Assembly: GCA_963781775.1 (NCBI GenBank)
Contig: CAWAHE010000028.1
Location: 168,464 to 232,463 of the forward strand
Source: CAVSRC01 sp963781775
Lineage (GTDB): Bacteria > Pseudomonadota > Alphaproteobacteria > Rhizobiales > Kaistiaceae
DNA length: 64,000 nucleotides
Reading direction: 5' to 3'
The position numbers and the translations under genes were made by a program. Position 1 is the stretch's first letter; each line of letters opens with the position of its first letter. Below, one piece after another: positions 8,020 through 17,384 of the stretch. A model generated the notes under the pieces. The model did no database searches and was not told the DNA's origin. It was given only the letters and a program-made list of their open reading frames with translations.

Positions 8020-8934
8020 CTAACCCTCCTTCATCGCCGCCTCGACCGCCGCCCGGCGTGGCATCGGCGCTACCGCGCCGTAGCCCTCGGTCGACAGCGC
8101 CGCCGCAACGTTGGCGTAGCGCCCGGCGTCGAAAGGATCGCCGGTGCGCAGGTACTCGGCTAGGAACGCGCCGTCGAACATGTCGCCGGCGCCGGTGGCA
8201 TCGACCAGCTTGGCCTTGCGCGCCTTCATGCGAATGCGCCGCTCCTTGGTAGCGACGATGGCGCCCTCTTCGCCCAGCGTCAGCGCCACGACCTTCGGCC
8301 CGATCGACAGGTAGAAATCGACGATGTGGTCGGGATCGGCGAGCCCAGTGAGTTGGCGGGCGTCGTCGATGCCCGGCCGCAGGATATCGGTGAGGCCGGC
8401 GGCGGCGTGAATGACCGCGCGGGCGCGATCGAGCGGCCAAAGGCGCAGGCGAAGATTGGTGTCGTAGGAGACGGTGACGCCAGCCGAGCGCGCCACGCGC
8501 ATGGCGCTGAACACGGTATCGGCCGCGCTCGACGAGATCGCCTGGCTGATGCCCGACGCGTGCAGAACCTTCGCGCCCTTGATGAGATCGACGGGCACGT
8601 CGTCGGCCGTCATGCGGCTCGCCGCCGAGCCGGCGCGCATATACGAGAAGACGTGCCCCTCGGCGCCGTGGGTGATGAAGTAGAGGCCGGTATGGGCGAC
8701 CGGGCTGCGCTTGACGCCGGACGTGTCGACGCCCTCCTCCGCCCACAGCTTCATGAAGGCATCGCCGAACTGGTCCCCGCCGATGGCGGTGACGTAGGCG
8801 ACGCTAGCCCCCTGGCGCGCCGCGGCGATGGCGCAGTTCGACGTGTCGCCGCCATAGCCCGGCCGGAACACGGTCTCGCCGCGCGCCTGGCTCAATTCAT
8901 AGAGCGGTTCGCCGATGGAAACGATGTCGGGCAT
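8020..8934 (-). CDS. PfkB-family carbohydrate kinase (2-keto-3-deoxygluconokinase-like)
   Basis: 304 residues. The N-terminal PfkB signature GYGGDTSNCAIAAARQGA and the C-terminal signature VDATGAGDMFDGAFLAEYL (anion hole GAGD, catalytic Asp) are intact. Overall it resembles KdgK-like sugar kinases, which phosphorylate 2-keto-3-deoxygluconate or a related sugar with ATP. It is the last gene of a minus-strand operon for permease, ligase, ALDH and ADH, 33 bases after the ADH. A sugar kinase is unexpected there, and it may phosphorylate another metabolite or belong to a separate sugar-acid route. Confidence 0.85.
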   Translation of the reverse strand: MPDIVSIGEPLYELSQARGETVFRPGYGGDTSNCAIAAARQGASVAYVTAIGGDQFGDAFMKLWAEEGVDTSGVKRSPVAHTGLYFITHGAEGHVFSYMRAGSAASRMTADDVPVDLIKGAKVLHASGISQAISSSAADTVFSAMRVARSAGVTVSYDTNLRLRLWPLDRARAVIHAAAGLTDILRPGIDDARQLTGLADPDHIVDFYLSIGPKVVALTLGEEGAIVATKERRIRMKARKAKLVDATGAGDMFDGAFLAEYLRTGDPFDAGRYANVAAALSTEGYGAVAPMPRRAAVEAAMKEG

Positions 8935-8967
8935 GCCTGCTTCTCCCTGTTGGCGGGAGAGGCAATA

Positions 8968-10164
8968 TCACAGACTGCCGGAAATCGCCTTGCCGTAGAG
9001 GGCCGCGTATTCCTCGACGGTGAGCGCTTTGGGATTGCCACCGTTCGATGGATCGTGCTCGGCCATCGGCGCCCCTTCCGCGATCATGTCGGTATCGACG
9101 CCGATCTCCTTCAGCGTGTGCGGAATGCCGATGCGCGTGCGCAGCGCCAGCACCCACTCGACCACACTCTGCGGCGTTTGGCCGGGCAGATCGAGATAGC
9201 GCGCCAGCGCCGCCAGCCGCGGCTCGATCTGCGGCATGTTGTGAGCCAGCACATAGGGCATGACCACCGCGTTGGTGAGACCGTGATGCGTGCCGCGCAA
9301 GCCAGAGCACGGATGGCTCATCGCGTGCATCGCGCCGAGACCCTTCTGAAAGGCGACAGCGCCCATCGACGAGGCCGCCATCATCATGGCCCGCCCCTTG
9401 ACGCTGTGGCCGTCCTCGACCGCCACCGGCAGCCACTCCTTGCAGAGGCGCAGCCCTTCCAGCGCGATGCCCTCGCCGAGCGGATGGAAGTACGGGCTGC
9501 ACCATGCTTCCAACGAATGCGACAGAGCGTCCATGCCCGTCCACGCGGTAATCTTCGGCGGTAGGTCGAGGGTGAGCTCCGGATCGGCGATGACCACGCG
9601 CGGCAGCATCTTCGGGTGGAAGATGATCTTCTTGGTGTGATTGCTGGGATCGGTGATGACAGCCGCACGGCCGACCTCGGAGCCGGTACCGGCGGTCGTC
9701 GGCACGGCGACGATCGGCGCAATGCCATCGGCGTTCGCCCGCGTCCACCAGTCTTCTCGGTCCTCGAAATCGAATACGGAGCGCGTCTGGCCCGACATGA
9801 AAGCGATCAGCTTGCCGACATCCATGCCGGAGCCGCCGCCAAAGGCGATGACGCCGTCATGACCACCGGCCCTATAGGCGGCGACGCCGTCTTCGAGGTT
9901 CTTGAGGGTGGGATTGCCGTCCACCTTGGAGAAGACCGCGAAGGGCACCTTGGCCTTTGTCAGGACATCGCGCGCCTTGGCCACGATCGGCAGATCGACG
10001 AGGCCGGGATCGGTGACGAACAGTGGCCGCGCCATGCCGGCGGCCTTCACCGCCTCCGCCAGTTCGGAAATACGGCCCGGGCCGAAGCGGATCGGCGTGG
10101 GATACGACCAGTTGGCGGTAATCGACGGGTAGCGGTCCAAATAGGTCTCCGGTGTGTCTGGCAA
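8968..10164 (-). CDS. Iron-containing alcohol dehydrogenase
   Basis: 398 residues of the Fe-ADH superfamily. The NAD-binding loop GGGSGMDVGK and the metal-binding region HAMSHPCSGLRGTHHGLTNA with its histidines are visible. A further metal ligand lies in the helix GTGSEVGRAAVI-W..MDALSHSLEAW. It oxidises or reduces a primary alcohol/aldehyde with NAD(P). It follows the aldehyde dehydrogenase by 21 bases, and together with the GS-like ligase this suggests oxidation of an N-glutamylated amino alcohol to its aldehyde and then acid. The substrate is inferred from neighbours only. Confidence 0.9.
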   Translation of the reverse strand: MPDTPETYLDRYPSITANWSYPTPIRFGPGRISELAEAVKAAGMARPLFVTDPGLVDLPIVAKARDVLTKAKVPFAVFSKVDGNPTLKNLEDGVAAYRAGGHDGVIAFGGGSGMDVGKLIAFMSGQTRSVFDFEDREDWWTRANADGIAPIVAVPTTAGTGSEVGRAAVITDPSNHTKKIIFHPKMLPRVVIADPELTLDLPPKITAWTGMDALSHSLEAWCSPYFHPLGEGIALEGLRLCKEWLPVAVEDGHSVKGRAMMMAASSMGAVAFQKGLGAMHAMSHPCSGLRGTHHGLTNAVVMPYVLAHNMPQIEPRLAALARYLDLPGQTPQSVVEWVLALRTRIGIPHTLKEIGVDTDMIAEGAPMAEHDPSNGGNPKALTVEEYAALYGKAISGSL

Positions 10165-10185
10165 CGCGGCGCTGATGGCGACGCG

Positions 10186-11589
10186 TCAGGATGTCTTCGT
10201 TCTGAGATGAAAACTCTTCGGGCGGGTCAGGTGCTCATAGCCGACCTTGGACAGCGTGACGCCGCGGCCGGTCTGCTTGACGCCCACCCAGGCGAGCGCC
10301 GGATCAAGATAGTCGGCGCGGTTCATGTAGACCGTGCCGGTCTCGATGAGGTCGCCGATGCGCTCGGCCGCGTCGACGTCTTCGGTCCACACCGAAGCCG
10401 TCAGACCGAACGGCGAGTCGTTCATCAGGCGCACGGCTTCGTCGTCCGACTTCACCTTCATGACGCCATGCGCCGGCCCGAAGGTCTCCTCGGTCATGAT
10501 CGCCATGGAATGATCGACGCCGACGAGGAGCTGCGGAGCAAGGTAAGGCGTGCCGGATTTGGCCTTCGCGAACCGGCTCTCGTCGATCAGCGGCCTGGCG
10601 CCCTGGCGGATGGCGCTCGCCACCTGCCCACGCACGAACTCCGCCGCCTTGGTGCGCACCACGGGGCCGAGCGTCGTATCCGGGTCGGCGGGCGAACCCA
10701 GCGTGTAGCCGTTGATGACGGCGACGGCCGCATCGAGGAAGGCGTCGTACACTGCCTCATGGACGTAGATGCGTTCGGCGGCGCAGCACGACTGGCCGGA
10801 ATTGAAGAAGCCGGCGTCGACGATGTTCTCGGCGGCGAACGCGATGTTGGCGTCGGGCCGCACATAGGCCGGATCCTTGCCGCCGAGTTCCAGACAACTC
10901 GCGGGGAAATTCAGCGCCGAGCGGGCGACGGCTTCCATGATCTTTTGGCCGCCTGCGGTCGAGCCGGTGAACCCGACCTGATCGACCAGGCCACTACGAA
11001 TCGCCCGCTCGGTCGCCTCATGCGACATGTGCAGGACCTGAAACACGTCCTTGGGGAGATTTGCTTTTTCGAAACAGTCGGCAAAGTGTTCCGCCACCAG
11101 GGCCGTCTGGCTGGAGTGCTTCATCACAACGGTGTTGCCGGCGAGGATCGCGGGCAGCACGGCGTTGAGCGCCGTCATATAGGGGAAGTTCCACGCCGGC
11201 AGATTGAGCACGACGCCGAGCGGCTCGCGGCGGATATAGCGCTTGAAGCCCTCCTTCGGCCCAACGTCGATGTCGGCGAGCATCTCCGGCGCCACCGCGA
11301 TCATGTAGCGGGCGCGCTCCTCGAAGCCGCGCATCTCGCCCGGCCCGTAGCGGATCGGCCGGCCCATCTGCCAGGCGAGCAACTCCGACACGCGCGGCGT
11401 ATCGGCGACCATCGCATCGGTGAACGCCGTACCCATGCGACAGCGTTCCGCGACCGGCACATGGCGCCAGTCGCGCTGCGCGGCGCGGGCGCGCTCCAGC
11501 GTGGCGAGGACCGTCTTGTCGTCGGCAAGCGGCCGCTCGGCATAGAGCGATCCATCGACGGGCGAGATGATGCGGAGGGTGGCGTTCAT
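10186..11589 (-). CDS. NAD(P)-dependent aldehyde dehydrogenase
   Basis: 467 residues. The catalytic cysteine is seen in SGQSCCAAERIY, the general base Glu in LELGGKDP, and the cofactor lysine in GNTVVMKHSSQ. The length is slightly short of the typical 480-500. It oxidises an aldehyde to the acid. It lies between the GS-like gene (41 bases upstream) and the Fe-ADH gene (21 bases downstream), matching a Puu-like or ethanolamine-type gamma-glutamyl pathway where the glutamylated aldehyde is oxidised. Confidence 0.92.
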   Translation of the reverse strand: MNATLRIISPVDGSLYAERPLADDKTVLATLERARAAQRDWRHVPVAERCRMGTAFTDAMVADTPRVSELLAWQMGRPIRYGPGEMRGFEERARYMIAVAPEMLADIDVGPKEGFKRYIRREPLGVVLNLPAWNFPYMTALNAVLPAILAGNTVVMKHSSQTALVAEHFADCFEKANLPKDVFQVLHMSHEATERAIRSGLVDQVGFTGSTAGGQKIMEAVARSALNFPASCLELGGKDPAYVRPDANIAFAAENIVDAGFFNSGQSCCAAERIYVHEAVYDAFLDAAVAVINGYTLGSPADPDTTLGPVVRTKAAEFVRGQVASAIRQGARPLIDESRFAKAKSGTPYLAPQLLVGVDHSMAIMTEETFGPAHGVMKVKSDDEAVRLMNDSPFGLTASVWTEDVDAAERIGDLIETGTVYMNRADYLDPALAWVGVKQTGRGVTLSKVGYEHLTRPKSFHLRTKTS

Positions 11590-11630
11590 AACTCTACACG
11601 TAGGCGGACAAATGTGCCCGCGCTAGCCTC

Positions 11631-13001
11631 TCAATATCGCTCAAAGCCGCGCTTCAGCTCCCAGTCGGTGATGCGGCGGTCGTACTCAAACTGCTCCCAC
11701 TCGGCGGTGTGGACATAGTGGTCGATGACCGGGTCGCCGAAAGCCGCGCGCAGCATCTTCGATTTGTCCATCGCCGCCATGGCTTCGCGCAGGGTCTTGG
11801 GAACCTCACGCAGACGCTTGCCGAAATAGGCGTCGCCGACATAGGCCGGCTCCAGCTCCATCTTCTGCTCGATGCCGGCGATGCCGGCGGCGATCAGCGC
11901 GGCGAAGGCGAGATACGGATTGAGGTCGGCGCCGCCGATCCGGCATTCGATGCGAATGGCTTTGGAATTCGCTGCACACAGGCGGAAGCCGGCAGTACGG
12001 TTGTCCATCGACCAGATCGCCTTGGTCGGCGCGAAGGTGCCGACCTGGAAGCGCTTGTATGAGTTGATGTAGGGCGCCAGGAACCAGGTAATCTCGCGCG
12101 CGTGCGCGAGTTGGCCGGCAACATAGTGGCGCATGAGATCCGACATGCCGTGTTCGGCCTTCGGATCGGCAAACAGCGGCTTCTTGCCGGCAACGTCCCA
12201 CAGCGACGCGTGGACGTGGCTGGACGAGCCGGCGAGGTCGTAGCGCCACTTGGCCATGAAAGTGATCGCCTTGCCGTTGAGCAGCGCGATCTCCTTGCAG
12301 GCATTCTTCATGATGACGTGGCGGTCAGCCATGGAAATGGCGTCGGCATAGCGGACGTTGATCTCTTCCTGACCCGGACCCCACTCGCCCTTGGAATTCT
12401 CGACCGGAATGCCAGCGCCCTGGAGGCCGGTGCGGATGGCCCGCATCACCCCCTCCTCCTTGGTGGTCTGGAGGATGTGATAGTCCTCGATGTAGCGGCC
12501 GGCGGTCTTTAGCCCGGCATAGCCCTTGTCGGCGGCGCTCTCATAGGTCTCGTCGAAGAGATAGAACTCAAGCTCCGAGGCGAAATAGGCCGACATCTTC
12601 ATGGCCTTGAGCCGCTCGACCTGGCGCTTGAGTATCGCCCGCGGAGAATGCGGCACATCCTCGTGATGGTGGTGGTCGAGGATGTCGGCGAGCACCAGCG
12701 CCGTCCCCGGCAGCCACGGCAGACGGCGGAGCGTCGCCATGTCGGGCTTCATGACGAAATCGCCGTAGCCTTTTTCCCAGTTGGCGGCGGCGTAGCCGGG
12801 CACCGGCTCCATGTCGATGTCGTTGGCGAGCAGATAGTCGCAGCCGTGCGTCTCTTCGTGCGCGCTTTCGAGGAAATACTCGGCCTGCATGCGCTTGCCG
12901 ACCAGACGCCCCTGCATGTCGGAGAAGGCAATGACGACAGTGTCGATCTCCCCCGCCGCCACGGCTTTCCTGAGGGTCTCGAGCGTCAACATGCCGGCCA
13001 T
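11631..13001 (-). CDS. Glutamine-synthetase-family gamma-glutamyl-amine ligase (PuuA/GlnA4-like)
   Basis: 456 residues. Beta-grasp N-terminus (FSDMQGRLVGKRM) followed by the catalytic domain. Metal-site residues are visible in SELEFYLF, GPGQEEINVRY, HVHASLW and IECRIGGADLNPYL. The adenylylation-loop Tyr of true GlnA is not apparent, and the permease-ALDH-ADH context is not that of nitrogen assimilation. Relatives (PuuA, GlnA3, GlnA4) glutamylate polyamines or ethanolamine with ATP. I infer an amino alcohol such as ethanolamine as acceptor because the permease is of ethanolamine type and an alcohol dehydrogenase follows. Confidence 0.9.
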   Translation of the reverse strand: MAGMLTLETLRKAVAAGEIDTVVIAFSDMQGRLVGKRMQAEYFLESAHEETHGCDYLLANDIDMEPVPGYAAANWEKGYGDFVMKPDMATLRRLPWLPGTALVLADILDHHHHEDVPHSPRAILKRQVERLKAMKMSAYFASELEFYLFDETYESAADKGYAGLKTAGRYIEDYHILQTTKEEGVMRAIRTGLQGAGIPVENSKGEWGPGQEEINVRYADAISMADRHVIMKNACKEIALLNGKAITFMAKWRYDLAGSSSHVHASLWDVAGKKPLFADPKAEHGMSDLMRHYVAGQLAHAREITWFLAPYINSYKRFQVGTFAPTKAIWSMDNRTAGFRLCAANSKAIRIECRIGGADLNPYLAFAALIAAGIAGIEQKMELEPAYVGDAYFGKRLREVPKTLREAMAAMDKSKMLRAAFGDPVIDHYVHTAEWEQFEYDRRITDWELKRGFERY

Positions 13002-13081
13002 GGCGAACTACCTCTCCTGGAACACATTGGACCGGCCCGCGCTCAACGCGCGGACCGGCCGATCTTGAAGCGAAGGCCCGC

Positions 13082-14596
13082 CTACATCGAGGCGGCGCCC
13101 TCGCGATGCTTCACCGCGAACTCCTCCTCCGGCGAGAAGACCAGTGTCCTGCGGCCGTAGGCAGCGAAATAGACGATCGCGATGATGTACCAGATTGCCA
13201 CGCCGATGATGCCGGCGCGATAGAGCGGGTCGGTGAGCTGGAAGCCGATGGTCACGATGGCGATGATCACCGTCAATGCAGCGCCCAGCGTGCCGAACGG
13301 GCTCTTGTAAGGCCGCTCGATATTGGGGAAGCGGCGGCGCAGTTGCAGGAAGGTCAGGCCCTGCAGCAGGTAGGAGAACATGGCGCCAAACACGGCCATG
13401 TTAAGCAACGTGCCGCCGATGAACGCACCCGCTTCGGTGCCACCCTGGGTGAACCACACCACCAGCATGACCAGGAAGCCGACCAGCGAACCGGCCAGCA
13501 GCGCCCTGTTGGGCGTCTTGTGCTCGCCGTCGGTGACCGACAGGAAATGCGGGAAGTAGCCGGCGCGCGACAGCGAGTAGATCTGCCGCCCGTAGGCGAA
13601 AATGATCGCATGGAAACTCGCGACCAGTCCGGCGACGGCGAACAACGACAGGATCTTCGCCCAGCCGGTCCCGAAGATAGCCCGGAAGCCGTCGAGGATC
13701 GGCTCGCCTGATGAGCCGTAGGCAAACGAGCCGTCCGGCAGGGACGGGTTGATGATCAGGATCAGGAAGCCGGTGGCGATCAGCGTGAACATGCCGAGCA
13801 TGATGCCCTTCGGCATGTCGCGCTTGGGATCCACCGACTCTTCCGAGGCGAGCGGCAACTGCTCGATCGCCAGGAACAGCCACACCGCGAAGGGCATCGC
13901 CGCGAAGACGCCCCTGATGCCGAACGGCAGGAACGGCCCGCCGCCGTCTGGCAGCGCTACCGCCTCCCCGCTTGTCGGATCGACGCCGATGTTCATCGCG
14001 TTCTTGACGAAGTTGAACTCGCCGGAGAACAGCGCGCTCACGAAGAAGAAGATCAGGATTGCCAGCGCGATCAGGGTGACGATCACCGTGACCTTGAACG
14101 ACAACTCGACGCCGCGCACGTTGAGCCCGACGAAGACGATGTAGCCGATCAGCCACCAGATCGGCTGGAACCAGTCCGGCGTTTCGAAGATGCCGGTGAG
14201 GTAGGCGCCGATGAAGAAGACCACCACCGCCGGCGTCAGCACGTACTCGATGTTTTCCGCGATGCCGGTGATGAAGCCGCCCCACGGACCGAAGGCCGTG
14301 CGCGCGAACGAATAGGCGCCGCCGGTATGGGGCAGCGCCGGGCTCATCTCGGCGATCGAATAGGTGAGGCCGAGATACATGATGGCGATGATGATGGTGC
14401 CGATGAACATGCCGCCCCAGCCGCCGACCGAGAAACCGAGGTTCCAGCCGGAAAAATCGCCGGAGATAACCGCCCCGACGCCGAGCGCCCACAATGCGAA
14501 GACGCCGGCGTGGCGCCGCAGGACGCGCTTCTCGAAATATTCAACGCCGGGGATATGGTACGAAACCCCGCCTTCGTGCTTCTTCATGTCAGCCAT
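13082..14596 (-). CDS. APC-family amino acid/ethanolamine permease
   Basis: About 504 residues from ATG 14596, preceded by GGGAG at good spacing; the frame extends further upstream without support. There are about 12 hydrophobic helices. The APC consensus GVGAVISGDFSGWNLGF (first helix) and EMSPALPHTGGAYSFAR are typical of the ethanolamine permease subfamily. It imports the substrate into the cytoplasm with protons. The gene is second in the operon, 102 bases after the amidohydrolase and 80 bases before the GS-like ligase. A stem (CCGCGC/GCGCGG) in that 80-base gap could tune the downstream expression. Confidence 0.88.
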   Translation of the reverse strand: MADMKKHEGGVSYHIPGVEYFEKRVLRRHAGVFALWALGVGAVISGDFSGWNLGFSVGGWGGMFIGTIIIAIMYLGLTYSIAEMSPALPHTGGAYSFARTAFGPWGGFITGIAENIEYVLTPAVVVFFIGAYLTGIFETPDWFQPIWWLIGYIVFVGLNVRGVELSFKVTVIVTLIALAILIFFFVSALFSGEFNFVKNAMNIGVDPTSGEAVALPDGGGPFLPFGIRGVFAAMPFAVWLFLAIEQLPLASEESVDPKRDMPKGIMLGMFTLIATGFLILIINPSLPDGSFAYGSSGEPILDGFRAIFGTGWAKILSLFAVAGLVASFHAIIFAYGRQIYSLSRAGYFPHFLSVTDGEHKTPNRALLAGSLVGFLVMLVVWFTQGGTEAGAFIGGTLLNMAVFGAMFSYLLQGLTFLQLRRRFPNIERPYKSPFGTLGAALTVIIAIVTIGFQLTDPLYRAGIIGVAIWYIIAIVYFAAYGRRTLVFSPEEEFAVKHREGAASM

Positions 14597-14698
14597 GTCA
14601 GCCCACTCCCTCGGTGGTTGCTTCGCTTGAATGCGGCCCGGTCGCCCGCCAACGGGCTTGCCCCGACCGGTCGTAACGCACGTCAACTGGCATCCTCG

Positions 14699-15481
14699 TC
14701 ATGGCGCCGCCCCGGCAGGAACCAGGCCAATCGCACTGCTGCCTGTCCGGATGGCGGCGGCGAGACGCTCGACCCATTCGCTCACGTCGCGGGCGGCGCG
14801 CAGGAGGTCGTTGCGGACCTCGATCATCACATGCGGCAAGTGCCGGTCGCGGCCATGCCGGCGAATGGTGTAGTCAACATTGTCCTTCGCGGAATACGGC
14901 TCGTTGTCGCCCACCACGAGACTGCGGTCGCGGCGCAGCACTGCCAGCAGCGCGTCAGTGAAGCCGCGCTCGGTCGTCGAAATCAGCCCGACATGCCAGG
15001 GCCGCGAGACGCCCCGATAGATCGGCGTAAATGAGTGGACGGTGACCAGCGCGGTCGGCTGCCTGGCCGTATGGCGCTGCTCAAGCAACCGCTCGAGCGC
15101 CGCGTGAAAAGGCACCCATAACGCCGCGATCCGACTCGCCTTTGCCTCGATCGACAAATGCTGGTTGCCCGGCACCTCCGTGTCTTCGGAGACGGTTGCG
15201 ATGGCGTCGGCGAGCCCCGGCTCGCGGTTGCAGTCGATCACCAGCCGCGAATAGCGCTGAAGGATGAGATCACCGCCGATTTCAGCCGCAAGGCCAACGG
15301 CCAGCGCCGCGGCGCCCGGATCCCACGCGATATGGCGGTCGAGATCGGCGGCGGTCAGACCGAGGGTGCCGAGCGAGCGCGGCAGGCGATTGGAAGCGTG
15401 CTCGCAAGCGACGACAAACGGACCGCCGCCGTGGCGCACTTCGACCGCTGGCATTTCGTCAGGCGCGAGCAAATCGCCCAT
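14699..15481 (-). CDS. N-formylglutamate amidohydrolase-family protein
   Basis: 260 residues from ATG 15481, which follows a GGGGG stretch; a longer start at 15556/15583 is possible but poorly conserved. FGase motifs: CEHASNRLP (zinc ligand region), HIAWDPGA, VIDCNREP, LVTVHSFTP and IEVRNDLL. The family removes an acyl group from the amine of glutamate. In this operon it could release glutamate from an N-glutamylated acid, which would close a gamma-glutamyl cycle. It is the first gene of the operon and is divergent from the rpiR-type regulator. Confidence 0.87.
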   Translation of the reverse strand: MGDLLAPDEMPAVEVRHGGGPFVVACEHASNRLPRSLGTLGLTAADLDRHIAWDPGAAALAVGLAAEIGGDLILQRYSRLVIDCNREPGLADAIATVSEDTEVPGNQHLSIEAKASRIAALWVPFHAALERLLEQRHTARQPTALVTVHSFTPIYRGVSRPWHVGLISTTERGFTDALLAVLRRDRSLVVGDNEPYSAKDNVDYTIRRHGRDRHLPHVMIEVRNDLLRAARDVSEWVERLAAAIRTGSSAIGLVPAGAAP

Positions 15482-15592
15482 CACCGCCCCCTGCAGCGCG
15501 CCGGCCCCGATTCGCCCCGCCGGCCCTGCTGGAATATATGTTACAGACAATCGCATTATCTTCAAATCTGAAATGCCAGACACAGGCGGCCT

Positions 15593-16474
15593 GTGGACAG
15601 AATCACCCCTTCAGCCAATCGATTGAGGGCGCAGTCGGTTTCCGATCCGACGCTGTCGGTGGCCGAGCGCATCCGGCGCGATCTCGGCAACCTGACGCCG
15701 AACGAAAAACGCGCGGCCCATCGCCTGCTCGCCGACTATCCGGTCGCCGGCCTCGAGACCGTCGCCCGCTTCGGCGAGGCCGCAGGCGTCAGTGCGCCGA
15801 CAGTGCTGAGGATGATCGCCAAGCTCGGCTTCGCCAGCTACGGCGCCTTCCAGGATGCGCTGCGCGCCGAACTGGCCGCCCAGCGCGAAACGCCGCTGAC
15901 CAAGGGCGGCAGCATCGCCGGCAATGATCGTCTGGCGCGCTTCGCGGAAACCGCGACCGCGAACATCGACGCCACCGCCGCCAACATCGCCCGCGACGAG
16001 TTCAATGCCGTCGTGCGGCTGCTCGCCGACCGCAAGCATCGTGTCCACGCGCTCGGCGGACGCTTCACCGATCCGCTCGCCGCCTATCTCGTCGCGCACC
16101 TGCGCGTCCTGCGGCCGCTGGCGCGCCATTTGAGCGGCGACCGGCAAAGCCGCCTCGACCAGCTGCTCGATATCGGCCGCCGCGACGTGCTCGTCGTCTT
16201 CGACATCCGTCGCTACTCCGACGAGGTGGCGGAACTCGCCCGCCTTTCGGCGAGCCGCGGCGCCACCGTCGTGCTGATCACCGACCAGTGGCTGTCGCCG
16301 GTGTCGCGGGTCGCCCGTCACGTTCTGCCCGCCCATGTCGTGGCGCCGTCAGTCTGGGACTCCTCGGCCGGGCTCCTGCTGCTGGTCGAGGCGGTGCTGT
16401 CGGCGGTGGCGAGCGAACTGGGACCGGAGGCGCGCCGGCGCCTGACGGCAATCGAGAAGCTCCGCGAGGGCTGA
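15593..16474 (+). CDS. RpiR/MurR-family transcriptional regulator (HTH + SIS)
   Basis: 293 residues, GTG start at 15593. N-terminal HTH_6 domain (about 18-90: VARFGEAAGVSAPTVLRMIAKLGF) and C-terminal SIS sugar-isomerase-like domain (about 125-265: VHALGGRFTDPLAAYL, DVLVVFDIRRYS, VVLITDQWLSPV). SIS domains in this family sense phosphosugars or other small ligands. It is divergent from the permease/ligase/ALDH/ADH operon with 111 bases between start codons, so it is the likely local regulator. It ends six bases before a convergent MetF-like gene. Confidence 0.9.
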   Translation: MDRITPSANRLRAQSVSDPTLSVAERIRRDLGNLTPNEKRAAHRLLADYPVAGLETVARFGEAAGVSAPTVLRMIAKLGFASYGAFQDALRAELAAQRETPLTKGGSIAGNDRLARFAETATANIDATAANIARDEFNAVVRLLADRKHRVHALGGRFTDPLAAYLVAHLRVLRPLARHLSGDRQSRLDQLLDIGRRDVLVVFDIRRYSDEVAELARLSASRGATVVLITDQWLSPVSRVARHVLPAHVVAPSVWDSSAGLLLLVEAVLSAVASELGPEARRRLTAIEKLREG

Positions 16475-16479
16475 GCACC

Positions 16480-17373
16480 TCAGCCGGCCGCGCGGGCAAT
16501 CTCGCCGTAGAGCCGCGACAGCGTCTCAGAGATGAACGCGCCGGTCTTCTCGACGCCGCCGAACGGGAAGAAGTGCAGGCCGACGGCCCCTGCTCCTTCC
16601 GACGCCAGCCCTAATCCGAGGTCATGCAGGATATCGTCCGGGCGAGCGTCCGCGATCAACCGGCCGACCATGTTGGTGCGCAGGCGCAGTGTACGGAGCG
16701 AATTGCCGATGCCGCAGCGAACCGCGAACTTGATCAGCGCAGCAAGCGATGCCGGCCCGGCGACGCCGATCCTGACCGGGCCGGTCATACCCGCGGCGCG
16801 CTGGCGGGCGAGCCAGGCAAGGATCGGCTGAGCCTCGAAGGCAAACTGCGTGACGATGAAGAAATCGAGGCCGGCCCTCGCCGCATAGTCGCGTTTGTCG
16901 TTGAGCGCTGCGTCGAGCACCGCAGTGGCGACCAGCGGATGACCTTCCGGGTGACCGGCAACGCCGATGCCGGCAATGCCGGCGGCCTCGAATAGCCCGG
17001 TGGCGAGCAGGTCGAGGCTCGACGTGAACGGACCGGCGGGCTTCGCCCTGTCGCCGGCGACAACCAGAATTCGGCCGACGCCCGCTTCTCCGACCACACG
17101 CTGGAGGAAGTCGGCGAGCATCGCGCGATCGGCGATGCTGCGCGCCGAGACATGCGGCACCGGCACGAAGCCGGTGCGGCGCAGACGCGCCGCGGTGTCG
17201 GCCACGATGCGATGGTCGCCGTTCGGCAAGAAGTTGACGAAGACCTCGGTGCCCGGATCGAACTGATCGTGCAAAGCCGCGATGGCGTGCGGCCGGCCAG
17301 GCGCAATCTCGATGGAGGCATGGCCGAGCAGATCGACGAGCAACGGCGCGAAGGGAGACCCGGCGATCGCCAT
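16480..17373 (-). CDS. Methylenetetrahydrofolate reductase-like protein (MetF family)
   Basis: 297 residues from ATG 17373. It has the MetF TIM-barrel pattern: VFVNFLPNGDHR, FVPVPHVSAR, ILVVAGDRAKPAG, GIGVAGHPEGHP, FFIVTQFAFEAQPI (flavin/folate contact Gln) and LHFFPFGGVEKT. The family reduces 5,10-methylene-THF to 5-methyl-THF using FAD. The gene follows a methyltransferase by 11 bases, so the pair is an operon linking folate C1 units to methyl transfer. This is unlikely to be the housekeeping MetF because it is divergent and not beside methionine genes. Frames read upstream past 17373 overlap the methyltransferase and are shadows. Confidence 0.82.
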   Translation of the reverse strand: MAIAGSPFAPLLVDLLGHASIEIAPGRPHAIAALHDQFDPGTEVFVNFLPNGDHRIVADTAARLRRTGFVPVPHVSARSIADRAMLADFLQRVVGEAGVGRILVVAGDRAKPAGPFTSSLDLLATGLFEAAGIAGIGVAGHPEGHPLVATAVLDAALNDKRDYAARAGLDFFIVTQFAFEAQPILAWLARQRAAGMTGPVRIGVAGPASLAALIKFAVRCGIGNSLRTLRLRTNMVGRLIADARPDDILHDLGLGLASEGAGAVGLHFFPFGGVEKTGAFISETLSRLYGEIARAAG

Positions 17374-17384
17374 CGTCGCGCCCG

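Noticed and set aside
7969..8020. Hairpin between the YCII and kinase genes as a terminator
   Set aside because: Arms of only six bases with a large loop and no T tract.
8326..9564. 412-residue plus-strand frame
   Set aside because: Shadow of the kinase and ADH genes; Arg/Gly-rich composition.
9616..11718. 700-residue open frame on the plus strand
   Set aside because: Antisense to the ADH and ALDH genes; no domain, and long antisense frames are common in GC-rich DNA.
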